DNA of 64,000 nucleotides, taken from positions 5,647,501 to 5,711,500 of the forward strand of contig CM075765.1 in the NCBI GenBank assembly GCA_037974665.1, in the 5' to 3' direction. The notes under the pieces were generated by a model. It was not told where the DNA came from and did not search any database. It was given only the letters and a program-made list of their open reading frames with translations. The position numbers and the translations under genes are program-made. This stretch comes from Ehretia macrophylla (Eukaryota > Streptophyta > Magnoliopsida > Boraginales > Ehretiaceae). Below, piece by piece: positions 11,526-22,015 of this stretch (its first letter is position 1; every line of letters starts with the position of its first letter).

Positions 11526-12669
11526 ACTTCCTCCTCTCAAGATCCCAGGTCCAGGACAACTTATTTTGCAGACTGATGCTTCCCTTGATTTTTAGGTAGC
11601 AGTTCTCATTGAAGAAGATAATGGACACAGACAAATCTGTGGTTACAAATCAGGATCTTTCACACCAGCACAACGCAATTATCCCTCTTTCAAAAGAGAA
11701 GTTCTTACAGTTATTCAGGGAATCAAAAAATTCAAGTTTTATCTTGCTCAGAATCCTTTTATTATTGAAACAGATTTTAAAGGATTTCAGGGAGTTCTCA
11801 AAAGAAAGCAGAATGATATTCCGGATCCACAACTCATCCGATGGACAGAATGGATTTCCTAGTTCAATTGGATGATGCGACACATCCCAGGCAAAGAGAA
11901 TATCCTTGCTGATTTTTTCTCTCGCACACCACCATCCGAGAAAGATGTATTGCATGGTAAATCCAAATGGTCGCACACTCCCATTTTCCCTTGTTCCAAG
12001 TCTTATTCCAGGCAGTTCCAGCTCAAATTCAGATCCCACAGATGGCCAGTCTCAGACATTTTATGATTTAAGTATAGATCAATAGGCACAATTTCTCGCA
12101 GCCCTTCCTGAGGAGCTTCAACTCAAAATCCTAAGAGCGTTCGCACGCAGCCAGATCACTGATTTCTTTGAGGAATTCGTTGAGATCAAGCTCAGACGAA
12201 TTATTGATCTTTTAAGCTCTGTCTATTATGTTCGCAACGTTGTTCGTGATAATCCCTAGCATGAAGAACCATGGGATACAATTCTTGATTTCGATAATTA
12301 TGACTTTTCCAAGATGTAATTCTTGTATCTTTGATATTGGCTTAATTATTATCATATGGCAGTTCTTTTTGATCTAGAACTCATTCAGAGACATGTTCGT
12401 GTGTTCTTGCAGTCCCGTTTTATCAAGTTATTCTCACAGGTATTCCAGTTATTTGATCCTCCAACACTCATCACCGGTCAAATTATTCAGTACCAGCAGG
12501 TTTTCATCATTCGCCTCACAAATGTTTGGAATCATGCCATTCCGCCAACCATCATCCCAATCAACCATTTCCACCTCCGACAAGAGTCTTGGGAATATTT
12601 TATTTCTTGGGAACAAAGTCTTACTGTCAAGAGAGCCACAGCTAAAGCTCATGGTCTAGATGTTTCTGA
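11526..12669 (+). pseudogene. EPRV RNase H end and C-terminal region (copy A)
   Basis: This plus-sense fragment starts in the RNase H domain near a QTDASLDF motif, where a TAG follows in DF*VAVLIEED, then runs through the GKENILADFFSRTP segment that closes RNase H and into the unassigned C-terminal region. Stops and frameshifts occur throughout. It ends abruptly at about 12,669, where sequence switches to minus-sense leader. It is a dead fragment of a viral polyprotein. Confidence 0.8.
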
Positions 12670-13165
12670 CCACTAAGAGGAAGGTGAGAGAAGCGGGAGG
12701 CGGAAGACATGGCTAAAGGCTAAGGGTAGAAAGAAGGAAGATGTAAGCTGTTTAAGAGAAAGAAAGATGTGTTTCAATCCAAATCTGACTCTGCCCCTTT
12801 AGTCAGAAGTTCTTCATTATTTATAGGCAAACCATTACAACGCCTAATAATACAAAGCGGAATCTTTACTATTCCTGACAAGGACTAAAGCAGCTTCTTT
12901 TAATAAAGAAAAAGCTGATACGACAAAAAGAGATTCCTAATAATTCACAATAAGACAAACCTGACGCGACAAAAGCGGTTTCCTTTAATAAAGGAAATCT
13001 CACTTATTACAAACAAACAAACGAGACATGACATAAAGGGAATCTGTAGTGACAAAAGATTCTTGTCATATCCTATTATTACAACATGACAAACCTATTT
13101 ACATGACACGAAGCTTCATCATGGGGTCCACCCGGGATTCCTGGAATCCTGTTTGTAATGAGTCA
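12670..13165 (-). promoter_or_regulatory. EPRV intergenic region, 3' of copy B
   Basis: On the minus strand this holds the end of the viral transcript region, the promoter and most of the leader. A TATA-type CTATAAATA lies at 12,818-12,826. Two near-palindromes of the TTTCCTTTATTAAAGGAAA type occur upstream of it. The leader is cut just before the primer-binding site, leaving only a few bases of it (about 12,672). The segment lies 3' of copy B, so with the matching region at 18,992-19,655 it brackets copy B like direct repeats. Confidence 0.7.
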
Positions 13166-14150
13166 CTATCTGTCATTATTGAGATCAATATCATCCCACT
13201 CCTGACTGTTTTGGCTAAGATCTCCCCCCACGGGTCGTAGTCAGACCTAAAGTCTACAGTGGAATAGACATCTTCTTGAGAAAAATTCTGGAAGGCAAGA
13301 ATATGCTCATGAAAAGTGGCGCTATCAGGAAAGCGGACGTGCCAAAATTCTCGGGGATTAGAAACATCTAGACCATGAGCTCTAGTAGTGTCTCTCTTGA
13401 CAGTAAGACATTTTTTCCAAGAAATAAAATATTCCCGAGGCTCTTGTCAAAGGCGGAAATGGTTGATTGGGATGATGGTTGGCGGAATGGCACGATTCCA
13501 AACAACTGTGAGGCGAATGATGAAAACCTGCTGGTGCTGAATAATTTGACCGGTGATAAGTGTTGGAGGATCAAATGACTAGAATATCTGTAAGAATAAC
13601 TTGATAAAACGGGACTGCGGGAACACACAAACATGTCTCTGAATAAGTTCTGGATCAAAAAGAACTGTCATAGGATAATAATTAAGCCAATACCAAAGAT
13701 ACAAGAATTGCATCTTGGAAAAGTCATAATTATTGAAATCAAGAACTGTATCCCATGGTTCTTCATACTAGGATTATCACGAACAACGTTGCGAACATAA
13801 TAGACAGAGCTTAATAGATCAATAATTCGTCTGAGCTTGATCTCAACGAATTCTTCAAAGAAATCAGTGATCTGGCTACGTGCGAACGCTCTTAGGATTT
13901 TAAGTTGAAGCTCCTCAGGAAGGGCTGCGAGAAATTGTGCCTGTTGATCTAGACTTAAATCATAAAATGTCTGAGACTGGCCATCAATGGGATCTGGATT
14001 TGAGTTGAAACTGCTTGGAATAAGACCTGGAACAAGGAAATATGGGAGTGTGCGACCATTTAGATTTACCACACATACAGCTTTCTCGAATGGTGGTGTG
14101 CGAGAGAGAAAATCAACAAGGATATTCTCTTTGCCTGGGATGTATCGCAT
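13166..14150 (-). pseudogene. EPRV C-terminal extension (copy B)
   Basis: This is polyprotein sequence downstream of RNase H, ending at a TAG at 13,166-13,168. The N-terminal part (to about 13,668) is open for 160 codons and starts at the GKENILVDFLSRTP segment. It is rich in aromatic and hydrophobic residues and includes a QAQFLAALPEELQLKI helix-like segment. I do not recognise its fold. The lower part is out of frame. See copy F at 43,463-44,453 for the best preserved example. Confidence 0.7.
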
Positions 14151-15365
14151 TGTCCAATTGAATTGAGAAATCCATTCTGTCCATTGGATGAGTTGTGGAT
14201 TCGAAATATCATTCTGCTTTCTTTTGAGAATTCCCTGAAATCTTTTAAAATCTGTTTCAATAATAAAAGGATTATGAGCAAGATAAAACTTGAATTTTTT
14301 TATTCCCTGAATAACTACAAGAACTTCTCTTTTGAAAGAGGGATAATTACGCTATGCTGGTGTGAAAGATCCTGATTTGTAACCACAGACTTGTCTGTGT
14401 CCATGGTCTTTTTCAATGAGAACTGCTGCCCAAAAATCAAGGGAAGTATCAGTCTGCAAAATGAGTTGTCCTGGACCTGGGATCTTGAGAGGAAGAAGTA
14501 CTTTGCATAACTCCTTTAGCTTCTGAACTGCAACTACGGCTTCTAGAGACCAATTTTCAATGTTGAATTTTCGGAGGTACTTGAAAATCTGGCTGGTGTA
14601 GTTGGCCAATGATGGGATATGCGATGAGGCATAATTGATCAATCCAAGGAACTGCTGGATCTGAGTAACAATGTTGAGCTTATCAGGAAAGTCGAGGACA
14701 TTGCTTGATATGTGGTCCTGTAAGAGAATGTGTCCTTCTCTTATCTGCAAACCAAGAAAATCAATAGCATTTAGACCAATTTTCATTTTGGATTCAGCAA
14801 GAACTAATCCATGCTGGTAGGTTAGCTCCTGGAATTGTCGGAGATGTTGGTGGTATTCTTCAGCTGTGTTACTGAATACCAAAACATCATCAATGTAGAC
14901 AATACAGTGCTGCGCAAGGGGTTGATACACATCATCCATTCTGTGTTGGAACTCCTACGGTGCATTCTTGAGACCGAATGGCATGACGTTCCATTCATAA
15001 TGTCCCTGTGGAACAACAAAAGAAGTTTTGAATCTATCAGCTTCAATAATACCAATCTACCAAAATTCAGATTTCATATCAAATTTGGATAAGAATTTGG
15101 CTTTGGATAGCTTCTGAAGGAGTTGTTCCTTTCTTGGAAGAGGGTATCTAATATCCTGCAATTGATCATTGAGTTGGCGATAATTTATCACCAATCTTTT
15201 CTTTCTTCGGACTTGTTCAGATCTTTTGTTGACATAAAATACATGACTTGCCCATGAAGATCTGGATGGTCGGATGAGACCTTGCTCAAGTAGTGTCTGA
15301 ATTTCAGCTTGACAAAGATCTTTATCTTTTGGCATTCCTAGATGAGAGACGGTTTGGTATGGCAT
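14151..15365 (-). pseudogene. EPRV reverse transcriptase and RNase H (copy B)
   Basis: The RT catalytic motif YIDD lies at 14,886-14,897 in the block HCIVYIDDVLVFSNT. Upstream are VINYRQLNDQL and FSKFDMKSEFW; downstream are FLGLQI and the RNase H motifs LQTDTSLDFWAAV and FIIETDF. The region is split across frames: stops occur between the RT palm segments (near 15,056 and 14,940) and in the RNase H. The RT reads viral RNA into DNA, and RNase H removes the RNA strand. Both must be inactive in this copy. Confidence 0.85.
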
Positions 15366-16089
15366 CTACCAATTTTCTTTGTAAGGTAGAAAGACAAAGT
15401 ATTTCTCTCTTTCCCAAAACTTGTTTGGAAGATCACCACAACAGGAAAGGAGGAGGCTTTTTTCTTTAGCAAATTCATCATCTTGAATTGCTGAAACTTG
15501 TGAGGGCAATTTTTGTAAGGATACCCAAGGGGTATACTGATTATGTAGGAATTGAAAACCATCTGTCTGAAATAAGAATGGAGCAAGTAAGGTGATGAAA
15601 TCCATTCCTAAGAGAATGTCTTCACAGCATTGATCATACTAGTAAAAGCTGTGTCGAACTGAGACATCTGGGGATAAGTGTATGGGAATGGTCATAGAAT
15701 GTGCTTCACTTGCAAATCCACTACCAGAAGCAGTGATAAAGTTGCTCTGGAGGATATCCAAAATTTAGGTGGAAGACACTTGGATTTCATGAAAGAAATA
15801 CATGAACCTGTGTCTAGAAGTACAGTAACGGTGATAGGAACATATCCTGGAGGGTTTACAACATGCTTTATGTATGGCTTATAGATCTGTCTTGGGGTAA
15901 AGGTAGCTTTGGAAGTGGTAAGGATTGGTTGCTCAGTGGTTTTGTGTATTTTGGCTATAGAGAGGGTTGGTTCAGAATCAGAGGATTCGAATTCTGATGT
16001 GAGATCTGAGGATGAGGCTGTATCAAGGTTAAGGACGGCTTGATCTGGTTCGGAAGTCCATGTGTATATCTGGTCATCAAAGTTTTGAG
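15366..16089 (-). pseudogene. EPRV aspartic protease region (copy B)
   Basis: The protease motif DTGS lies at 15,803-15,814, in an LLDTGSC context (minus strand). A downstream LGMDFITLLAPF segment is also visible, consistent with the second conserved patch of retroviral-type proteases. Frames are broken by stops on both sides, including one between this region and the RT at 15,366. In Caulimoviridae this enzyme cuts the polyprotein into coat protein and polymerase. Confidence 0.8.
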
Positions 16090-17491
16090 TTAAGATAAAC
16101 TGAACAAGCTTGCCTGGTAACTTCTTGGACTTTTTGAGGTAACAATCTTTTGCAAAATGTCCTTTCTTTCACAAAGAAAACATTTAGTGGAAGAGGAAGG
16201 TTTTGCTCTTTTCTTCACAAATCTGAACTTCTTGAAAGGTTTTCTGGACTTGTGAAACCTTTTCTGATGTTTGTGCCTCTTGTATTTGTGACACGAATAT
16301 GGAGAGTAGCTGTGAGTATGACAGCCAAACTTTTGAAAATCTTTTCTGCAAAAGGTATCCATTGTTTTCTGCTCATTGCTTTTGAGAAGTTTGCCAAGTC
16401 GTTTGGACTCGCACTGATCTTGAATGAGCTTTCTGACCATCTGGTACAAGTGAGCAAGACTCACCTGTCTTAGATCTGCAATATTGGCTCGTTTGAACTC
16501 TGTTTCGCGTAATTCAGGAAATGGTTGTGGCATGTTAAAGACGAACGCCTTCTTGATGGTTTCTGTATTTTTCCCAAAGATAAAATACAATGTTTCCTGT
16601 CTGAGATAGTAATCTCCAAGTTTTGCAACATCACAGCATTTGTTGAGTAAGAACTCATTTTCTGCTTTCTCAATCTCCTGGGCTGCTTGTCCTACGAAAA
16701 TGGTTCGTAGACATCTTAAAAACATCTGAATAGGATCTGCATCTGTGAGGATGATCTATCTTTCTTCTTCTGTCAGCATCCTTGTCCACCAACTGCGAAG
16801 TGATTGTAAAAGCAGCGATAAGACGATCAATGATATCTCTTATCTCAAGAGTAGGATTTCGGAGAGATTCTCCATTTATCCATGCATCCATTTTCTCAAG
16901 ATATTTGAGTCTGTCATCAGGAGAAATTGCATCAATGTTCCAGAATTGCTTGTGATCTGGAGCATATGGGATGAAAACTTTTCCTTCAATATGTTGTTCT
17001 CTTTGAGGTTGTTGTTGTGGAACCTGTGGGACTTGTGCTTGTGTTTGGTTCCAGTGTTCTCCTGCTTGGGAAGTTTCTTCTTGGTCACTGGTTGCTTCTA
17101 AATCATCAGGATTAGGTTGTACAGGGTTGTGTGTACGTGTTCTTGTGGTGTCCGTGTAGAATGGAATCACAAGAGTTTGCATAAAAACTAGCCCTTTGTA
17201 TAGAGGAATCGTTTGAGATGATGAATCATTTTCAAATGGATCAAAGGAATCAAAGGACGAAATGACTGAGGAAATCTCACTAGGACCTTCTTTCTCGTCT
17301 TCATCACCCTACCCAGTTGGGATTATTTTTTCTTTGGAGGGATAATATGGAGGTGGTGTGAGATCAACCCAATAAGCTTTTTCGCAATTTCCACTTGGTA
17401 TCCAGACTGCATGATCTGGCTTTGGTTTACGCTTCCAACGATGAGAGGACTGCTTCTTTGGCTTAGTCGGCTGTTTGAGCTTTGCAGCGAG
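16090..17491 (-). pseudogene. EPRV coat-protein region with CCHC knuckle (copy B)
   Basis: From the in-frame UGA at 17,492 the frame continues with a Lys-rich stretch, an acidic Ser-rich segment (DEDEK..SSFDSFDPFEN), a Gln-rich stretch (QAQVPQVPQQQPQ), a helical core (DDRLKYLEKMDAWINGE) and a basic KRHKHQKRFHKSRKPFKKF segment before the zinc knuckle. In this copy the knuckle reads CFLC and is then frameshifted by a 1-nt deletion near 16,170. Another frameshift lies near 16,750. The order fits a Caulimoviridae coat protein. Confidence 0.75.
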
Positions 17492-18991
17492 TCATTCTCT
17501 TTTTCTCTTGAACTCGTCTGAATCAAGATAATGCTTCTCTGAAGAAGATTTCTCCAAGTTGATCATATTGACAGTGTTCCAAGAACGAACTTGTCCGGAA
17601 GGGTTCCGAACTGGAGCGGCTTTCTGGAGTTTCTTCCAGTTAATTGGAGTTGTCTGATGGTATATGTGATTCATGTGGAAAGCCTTGTGGAGGTCACTAT
17701 ATTGGTCATAACAACCTTGTCTGAGATGATCATGGGCTTCTTTTGTCCATGCAACATGTTCCCTAAGATCTGACCATATCTTTTGAATGGCAGCATTCTG
17801 AGCTTTTGTATTCATGTTGCTCCAATTGATTGCTGACTCGATTTGTCCAACATCTTGTGGTCTAGTTTTGGTAACTTGCCATTTACCAACATATGCTTTG
17901 TCGGCTTCTCTTGTACAATAGATGTCTTCAGGAAAATTAACAGAACATATATATCTAGAGGACCTAGATCTGGTAGCAAAGGGTTTTCTGACACAGTGTG
18001 GATAGGACTGAGGATGTCCAGTAAGTTGGCATTTTTCACATGGTTCAGCTGGTTGGGATTCAGCTGGAAATGATATGGCGACACGACTTGGTTCTAGAGG
18101 ATGTCTAGAGATTCTTGGTGAATCATGGATGATTGGTCGGTTATGGCCTCTTTTATAATCATTTTTCCATCGAGGAGGGAAGGTGAGTTCATGTTTGGTG
18201 TAGATATTTGGTTGGGTAACATAACTATCACCTAACACGTGGACTCGAGGCTTACAGTTGTGGTCCATAGAAAAGAGATGGGTTTGAACTTTATAGGTCA
18301 TGGAATGATGGAGTGCTACAACAGTTTCATTTGGGTTCATATCAGCTCCATAAAGTTGGATAATGACCTGTATGGTTTGAGAAAGAGTAGGACGGGAAAG
18401 ATCAAGGGTGAAATTTGGTTCAACCTGGATAAGGACATGGCTATTGTGAAGACCTGCTTCAACGGCACAGATGAGTGCATCATCAAACTTACGCCACCTG
18501 GTATCTAGTAAATAGACTAGACATGAAACATTTTTTCCAGCAAGGAAACTAGGCTGTAAGGCTAGACGAATGGCTCCAAGGTGTAAACTTTTGTAACCTT
18601 TATGTCTATATCTACGAAGATCAGGTTCAGAAAGTATGGGGAGATAGGTTTCTGAGCGGGAAGAGGATACGGATTGTACAGAGACTGTAGAGGATTTGTA
18701 CACGGTTGTAAAGGCTACTAGTTTGATAGGTAATAGAGATTTGAACTTTTGTGTGAGTTGGGAAGATTGGTAATATGAGTATGGGTTTAACGGAGAGAGT
18801 TTGAAGAGTTCTCCTGGTTTTGTAGATGGAGGTGTTTGGGTTATGTCTCCCTCATAGTGAGATGCGGAATGATCAAAGGAAGTGACTTCAGAGTTGTTAG
18901 CAACAACTTCTTGTTCTGGCAAGGGAAAGTCAGCCATGGTGGATACACTGGTCACAACAGGACTTACTGTTGGACTTACTGCGCCTTTCAT
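17492..18991 (-). CDS. EPRV movement protein, open frame (copy B)
   Basis: A 499-codon open frame starts at ATG 18,991, about 107 nt after the primer-binding site. Position at the 5' end of the genome and the LLDTRW..FDDAL and VEPNFTLDLSRPT blocks fit a 30K-type movement protein of Caulimoviridae, which lets virus pass through plasmodesmata. The 30K assignment rests on position and layout more than on motifs. The C-terminal half carries a CxxC-x4-H-x6-C cluster (CEKCQLTGHPQS then PHC). The frame ends at TGA 17,492-17,494, followed in the same frame by coat-protein sequence with no ATG nearby. It is the least damaged movement-protein copy, but it is embedded in a defective unit. Confidence 0.75.
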   Translation of the reverse strand: MKGAVSPTVSPVVTSVSTMADFPLPEQEVVANNSEVTSFDHSASHYEGDITQTPPSTKPGELFKLSPLNPYSYYQSSQLTQKFKSLLPIKLVAFTTVYKSSTVSVQSVSSSRSETYLPILSEPDLRRYRHKGYKSLHLGAIRLALQPSFLAGKNVSCLVYLLDTRWRKFDDALICAVEAGLHNSHVLIQVEPNFTLDLSRPTLSQTIQVIIQLYGADMNPNETVVALHHSMTYKVQTHLFSMDHNCKPRVHVLGDSYVTQPNIYTKHELTFPPRWKNDYKRGHNRPIIHDSPRISRHPLEPSRVAISFPAESQPAEPCEKCQLTGHPQSYPHCVRKPFATRSRSSRYICSVNFPEDIYCTREADKAYVGKWQVTKTRPQDVGQIESAINWSNMNTKAQNAAIQKIWSDLREHVAWTKEAHDHLRQGCYDQYSDLHKAFHMNHIYHQTTPINWKKLQKAAPVRNPSGQVRSWNTVNMINLEKSSSEKHYLDSDEFKRKRE

Positions 18992-19655
18992 TCACTCTTT
19001 AACGGCTATTGCCCTATTGCCAAAGACTTTAGTATTCAACACACAAGTGTAGTTTAAGACCTTCAATACCAGAATAGGGAAGTGCTACAGTTAACTAGGC
19101 TCTGATACCACTAAGGGGAAGGTGAGAGAGCGGGAGCCGGAAGACATGGCTAAAGGCTAAAGGTAGAGAAAAGGAAGATGTAAGCTGTTTGAGAGAAAGA
19201 AAGATAAGTTTCAATCCAAATCTGACTCTATCTAATTCTGATAAGATTTGAGAGAAAGAAAGATGTATTGTAATCCAAATCTGACTCTGCCCCTTTAGTC
19301 AAGGGTTCTTCATTATTTATAGGCAAACCATTACAAAGTCTAATAATACAAAGCGGAATCTTTACTATTCCTGACAAGGACTAAAGCAGTTTCCTCTAAT
19401 AAAGGAGAAGCTGACATGACATAAAGTGATTCCTAATAATTCACAATAAGACAAACCTGACACAACAAAAGTGGTTTCCTTTAATAAAGGAAATCTCACT
19501 TATTACAAATAGACAAACGAGACATGACATAAAGGGAAACTGTATTGACAAAAGATTCTTGTCATATCCTATTATTACAAAATGACAAACCTATTTATAT
19601 GACACGAAGCCTCATCATGGGGTCCACCTGGGATTCTTGGAATCCTGTCTGCAAT
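18992..19655 (-). promoter_or_regulatory. EPRV promoter, leader and primer-binding site (between copies B and C)
   Basis: On the minus strand this holds two TTTCCTTTATTAAAGGAAA-type palindromes, a TATA box at 19,314-19,322, a leader with a duplicated CAGATTTGGATT segment, and a primer-binding site TGGTATCAGAGCC at 19,098-19,110 that fits initiator Met-tRNA. In this copy the 17-codon leader uORF is frameshifted by a 1-nt deletion. The region would drive copy B. Confidence 0.8.
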
Positions 19656-21401
19656 TAGTCACTATCTGTCATTATTGAGATCAATATCATCCCACTCCTG
19701 ACTGTTTTGGCTAAGATCCCACCCATTTGGGATAATCTTCTCTTTGGAGAGATAATGAGAAGGAGGTGAGAGCTCAACCCAATAAGCTTTTTTGCAATTT
19801 CTACTTGGTATCCAAACTGCATGATCTGGCTTTGGGTTATGCTTCCAAGGATTATAGGACTGCTTCTTCGGCTTTGCAGGCTATTTGAGATTTGCAGCGA
19901 GTCGTTCTCATTTTCTTTTGAACTCGTCTGAATCAAGATAATGCTTCTCGGATGAAGATTTCTGCATGTTGATCATGTTGACACTGTTCCAAGAGCGAAC
20001 TTGTCCGGAAGGGTTCCGAACTGGAGCGGCTTTCTGGAGTCTCTTCCAGTTAATTGGAGTTATCTGATGGTATATGTGATTCTTATGGAAAGCCTTGTAG
20101 AGGTCATTATATTGGTCATAACAACCTTGTCTGAGATGATCATGGGCTTCTTTTGTCCATGCAACATGTTCCCTGAGATCTGACCATATCTTTTAAATGG
20201 CAGCATTCTGAGCTTTTGCATTCATGTTGCTCCAATTGATTGCTGACTCGATTTGTCCAACATCTTGTGGTCTGGTTTTGGTAACTTGCCATTTACCAAC
20301 ATATGCATTGTCGGCTTCTCCTGTACAATAGATGTCTTCAGGAAAATTAACAGAACAGACATATCTAGAGGACCTAGATCTGGAAGCAAAGCGTTTTCTG
20401 ACACAGTGTGGACAAGACTGAGGATGTCCAACAAATTGGCATTTTTCACATGGTTCAGCTGGTTGGGATTCGGTTGGAAATGATATGGTGACATGACCTA
20501 GTTCTAGAGGATGTCTAGATATTCTTGGTGAATCATGGATGATTGGTCGGTTATGGCTTTTTTCATAAGCATTTTTCCATTGAAGAGGGAAAGTGAGTTC
20601 ATGTTTGGTGTAGATCTTTGGTTGGGTAACATTACTATCACTTAACACGTGGACTCGAGGCTTACAGTTGTGGTCCATAGAAAAGAGATGGGTTTGGACT
20701 TTATAGGTCATGGAATGATGTAGTGCTACAATAGTTTTATTTGGGTTCATATCAGCTCCATAAAGTTGGATAAGGACATGTATGGTTTGAGAAAGGGTAG
20801 GACGGGAAAGATCAAGGGTGAAGTTTGGTTCAACCTGGATGAGAACATGGCCATTCTGAAGACTTGCTTCAACGGCACAGATGAGTGCATCATCAAACTT
20901 ACACCACCTGGTATCTAGTAAAGAGACTAGACATGAAACATTTTTTCCGGCAAGGAAATTAGGCTGTAAGGCTAGACGAATGGCTCCAAGATATAAACCT
21001 TTGTAACATTTCTGTTTATATCTACGGAGATCAGATTCAAAAAGTATGGGAAGATAGGTTTATGAGTGGAAAGAGGATACGGATTGTACAAAGACTGTAG
21101 AGGATTTGTACACGGCTGTAAGGGCTGCTGGCTTGATAGGTAATAGAGATTTGAACTTTTGTGTGAGTTGAGAAGTTTGGTAATATGAGTATGGCTTTAA
21201 CGGAGAGAGTTTGAAAAGTTATCCTAGTTTGGTAGATAGAGGTGTTTGGGTTATGTCTACCTCAAAATGAGATGCGGAAAGATCAAAGGAAGTGACTTCA
21301 GAGTTGTTAGCAACAACTTCTTGTTCTGGCAGGGGAATGTCAACCATGGTGGATACACTGGTCACAATTGGACTTACTGCGGGACTTACTGCGCCTTTTA
21401 T
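19656..21401 (-). pseudogene. EPRV deletion derivative: movement protein fused to polyprotein tail (copy C)
   Basis: This copy keeps the movement protein but lacks coat, protease, RT, RNase H and most of the C-terminal region. The deletion junction lies at 19,722-19,726, joining the PTGW-type segment after the movement protein directly to the last 20 or so codons of the polyprotein. The start codon is ATA (21,399-21,401) instead of ATG. A premature TGA lies at 19,918-19,920, two codons upstream of the UGA seen in full-length copies. The best open part is 20,193-20,750. The same deletion and the same TGA occur in copy H at 54,898-56,640. Confidence 0.8.
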
Positions 21402-22015
21402 TCACTCTTTAACGGCTATTGCCCTATTGCCAAAGACTCTAGTGTTCAACACACAAGTGTAGTTTAAGACCTTCAATACCAGAATAGGGAAGTGTTACAG
21501 TTAACTAGGCTCTGATACCACTAAGAGGAAGGTGAAAGAAGCGGGAGACGGAAGACATGGCTAAAAGCTAAGGGTAGAGAGAAGGAAGATGTAAGCTGTT
21601 TGAGAGAAAGAAAGATGTGTTTCAATCTAAATCTGACTTTGCCCCTTTAGTCAGGGGTTCTTCATTATTTATAGGCAAACCATTACAAAGCCTAAAAATA
21701 CAAAGCGGAATCTTTACTATTCCTGACAAGGACTAAAGTAGTTTCCTTTAATAAAGGAAAAGCTGACATGACAAAAAGAGATTCCTAATAATTCACAATA
21801 AGACAAACCTGGTGTGACAAAAGCGGTTTTCTTTAATAAAGGAAATCTCACTTATTATAAACAGACAAACGAGACATGATATAAAGGGAATCTGTAGTGA
21901 CAAAAAAATCTTGTCATATCTTATTATTACAACATGATAAACCTATTTACATGGCACGAAGCTTCATCATGGGGTCCACCTGGGATTCTTGGAATCCTGT
22001 CTGCAATAAGTCACC
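21402..22015 (-). promoter_or_regulatory. EPRV promoter, leader, uORF and primer-binding site (between copies C and D)
   Basis: On the minus strand: palindromes, TATA box 21,666-21,674, an intact 17-codon uORF (21,558 down to its TAG at 21,505), and primer-binding site TGGTATCAGAGCC at 21,508-21,520, which lies inside the uORF end. The layout is the same as in the other intergenic copies. Confidence 0.8.

Larger units (their letters stand above)
10733..12669 (+). repeat. Left arm of 1.9 kb inverted repeat (host plus EPRV DNA)
   Basis: This stretch matches the reverse complement of 22,206-24,123. It contains, in order: the end of the MULE, about 205 bp of unassigned host DNA (10,943-11,147), a patchwork of EPRV pieces (11,148-11,525), and EPRV RNase H plus C-terminal sequence. 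The outer boundary falls inside the MULE at about 10,733. The inner boundary is at about 12,669, where viral coding sequence jumps to viral leader. The arms show scattered substitutions and small indels. Confidence 0.85.
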
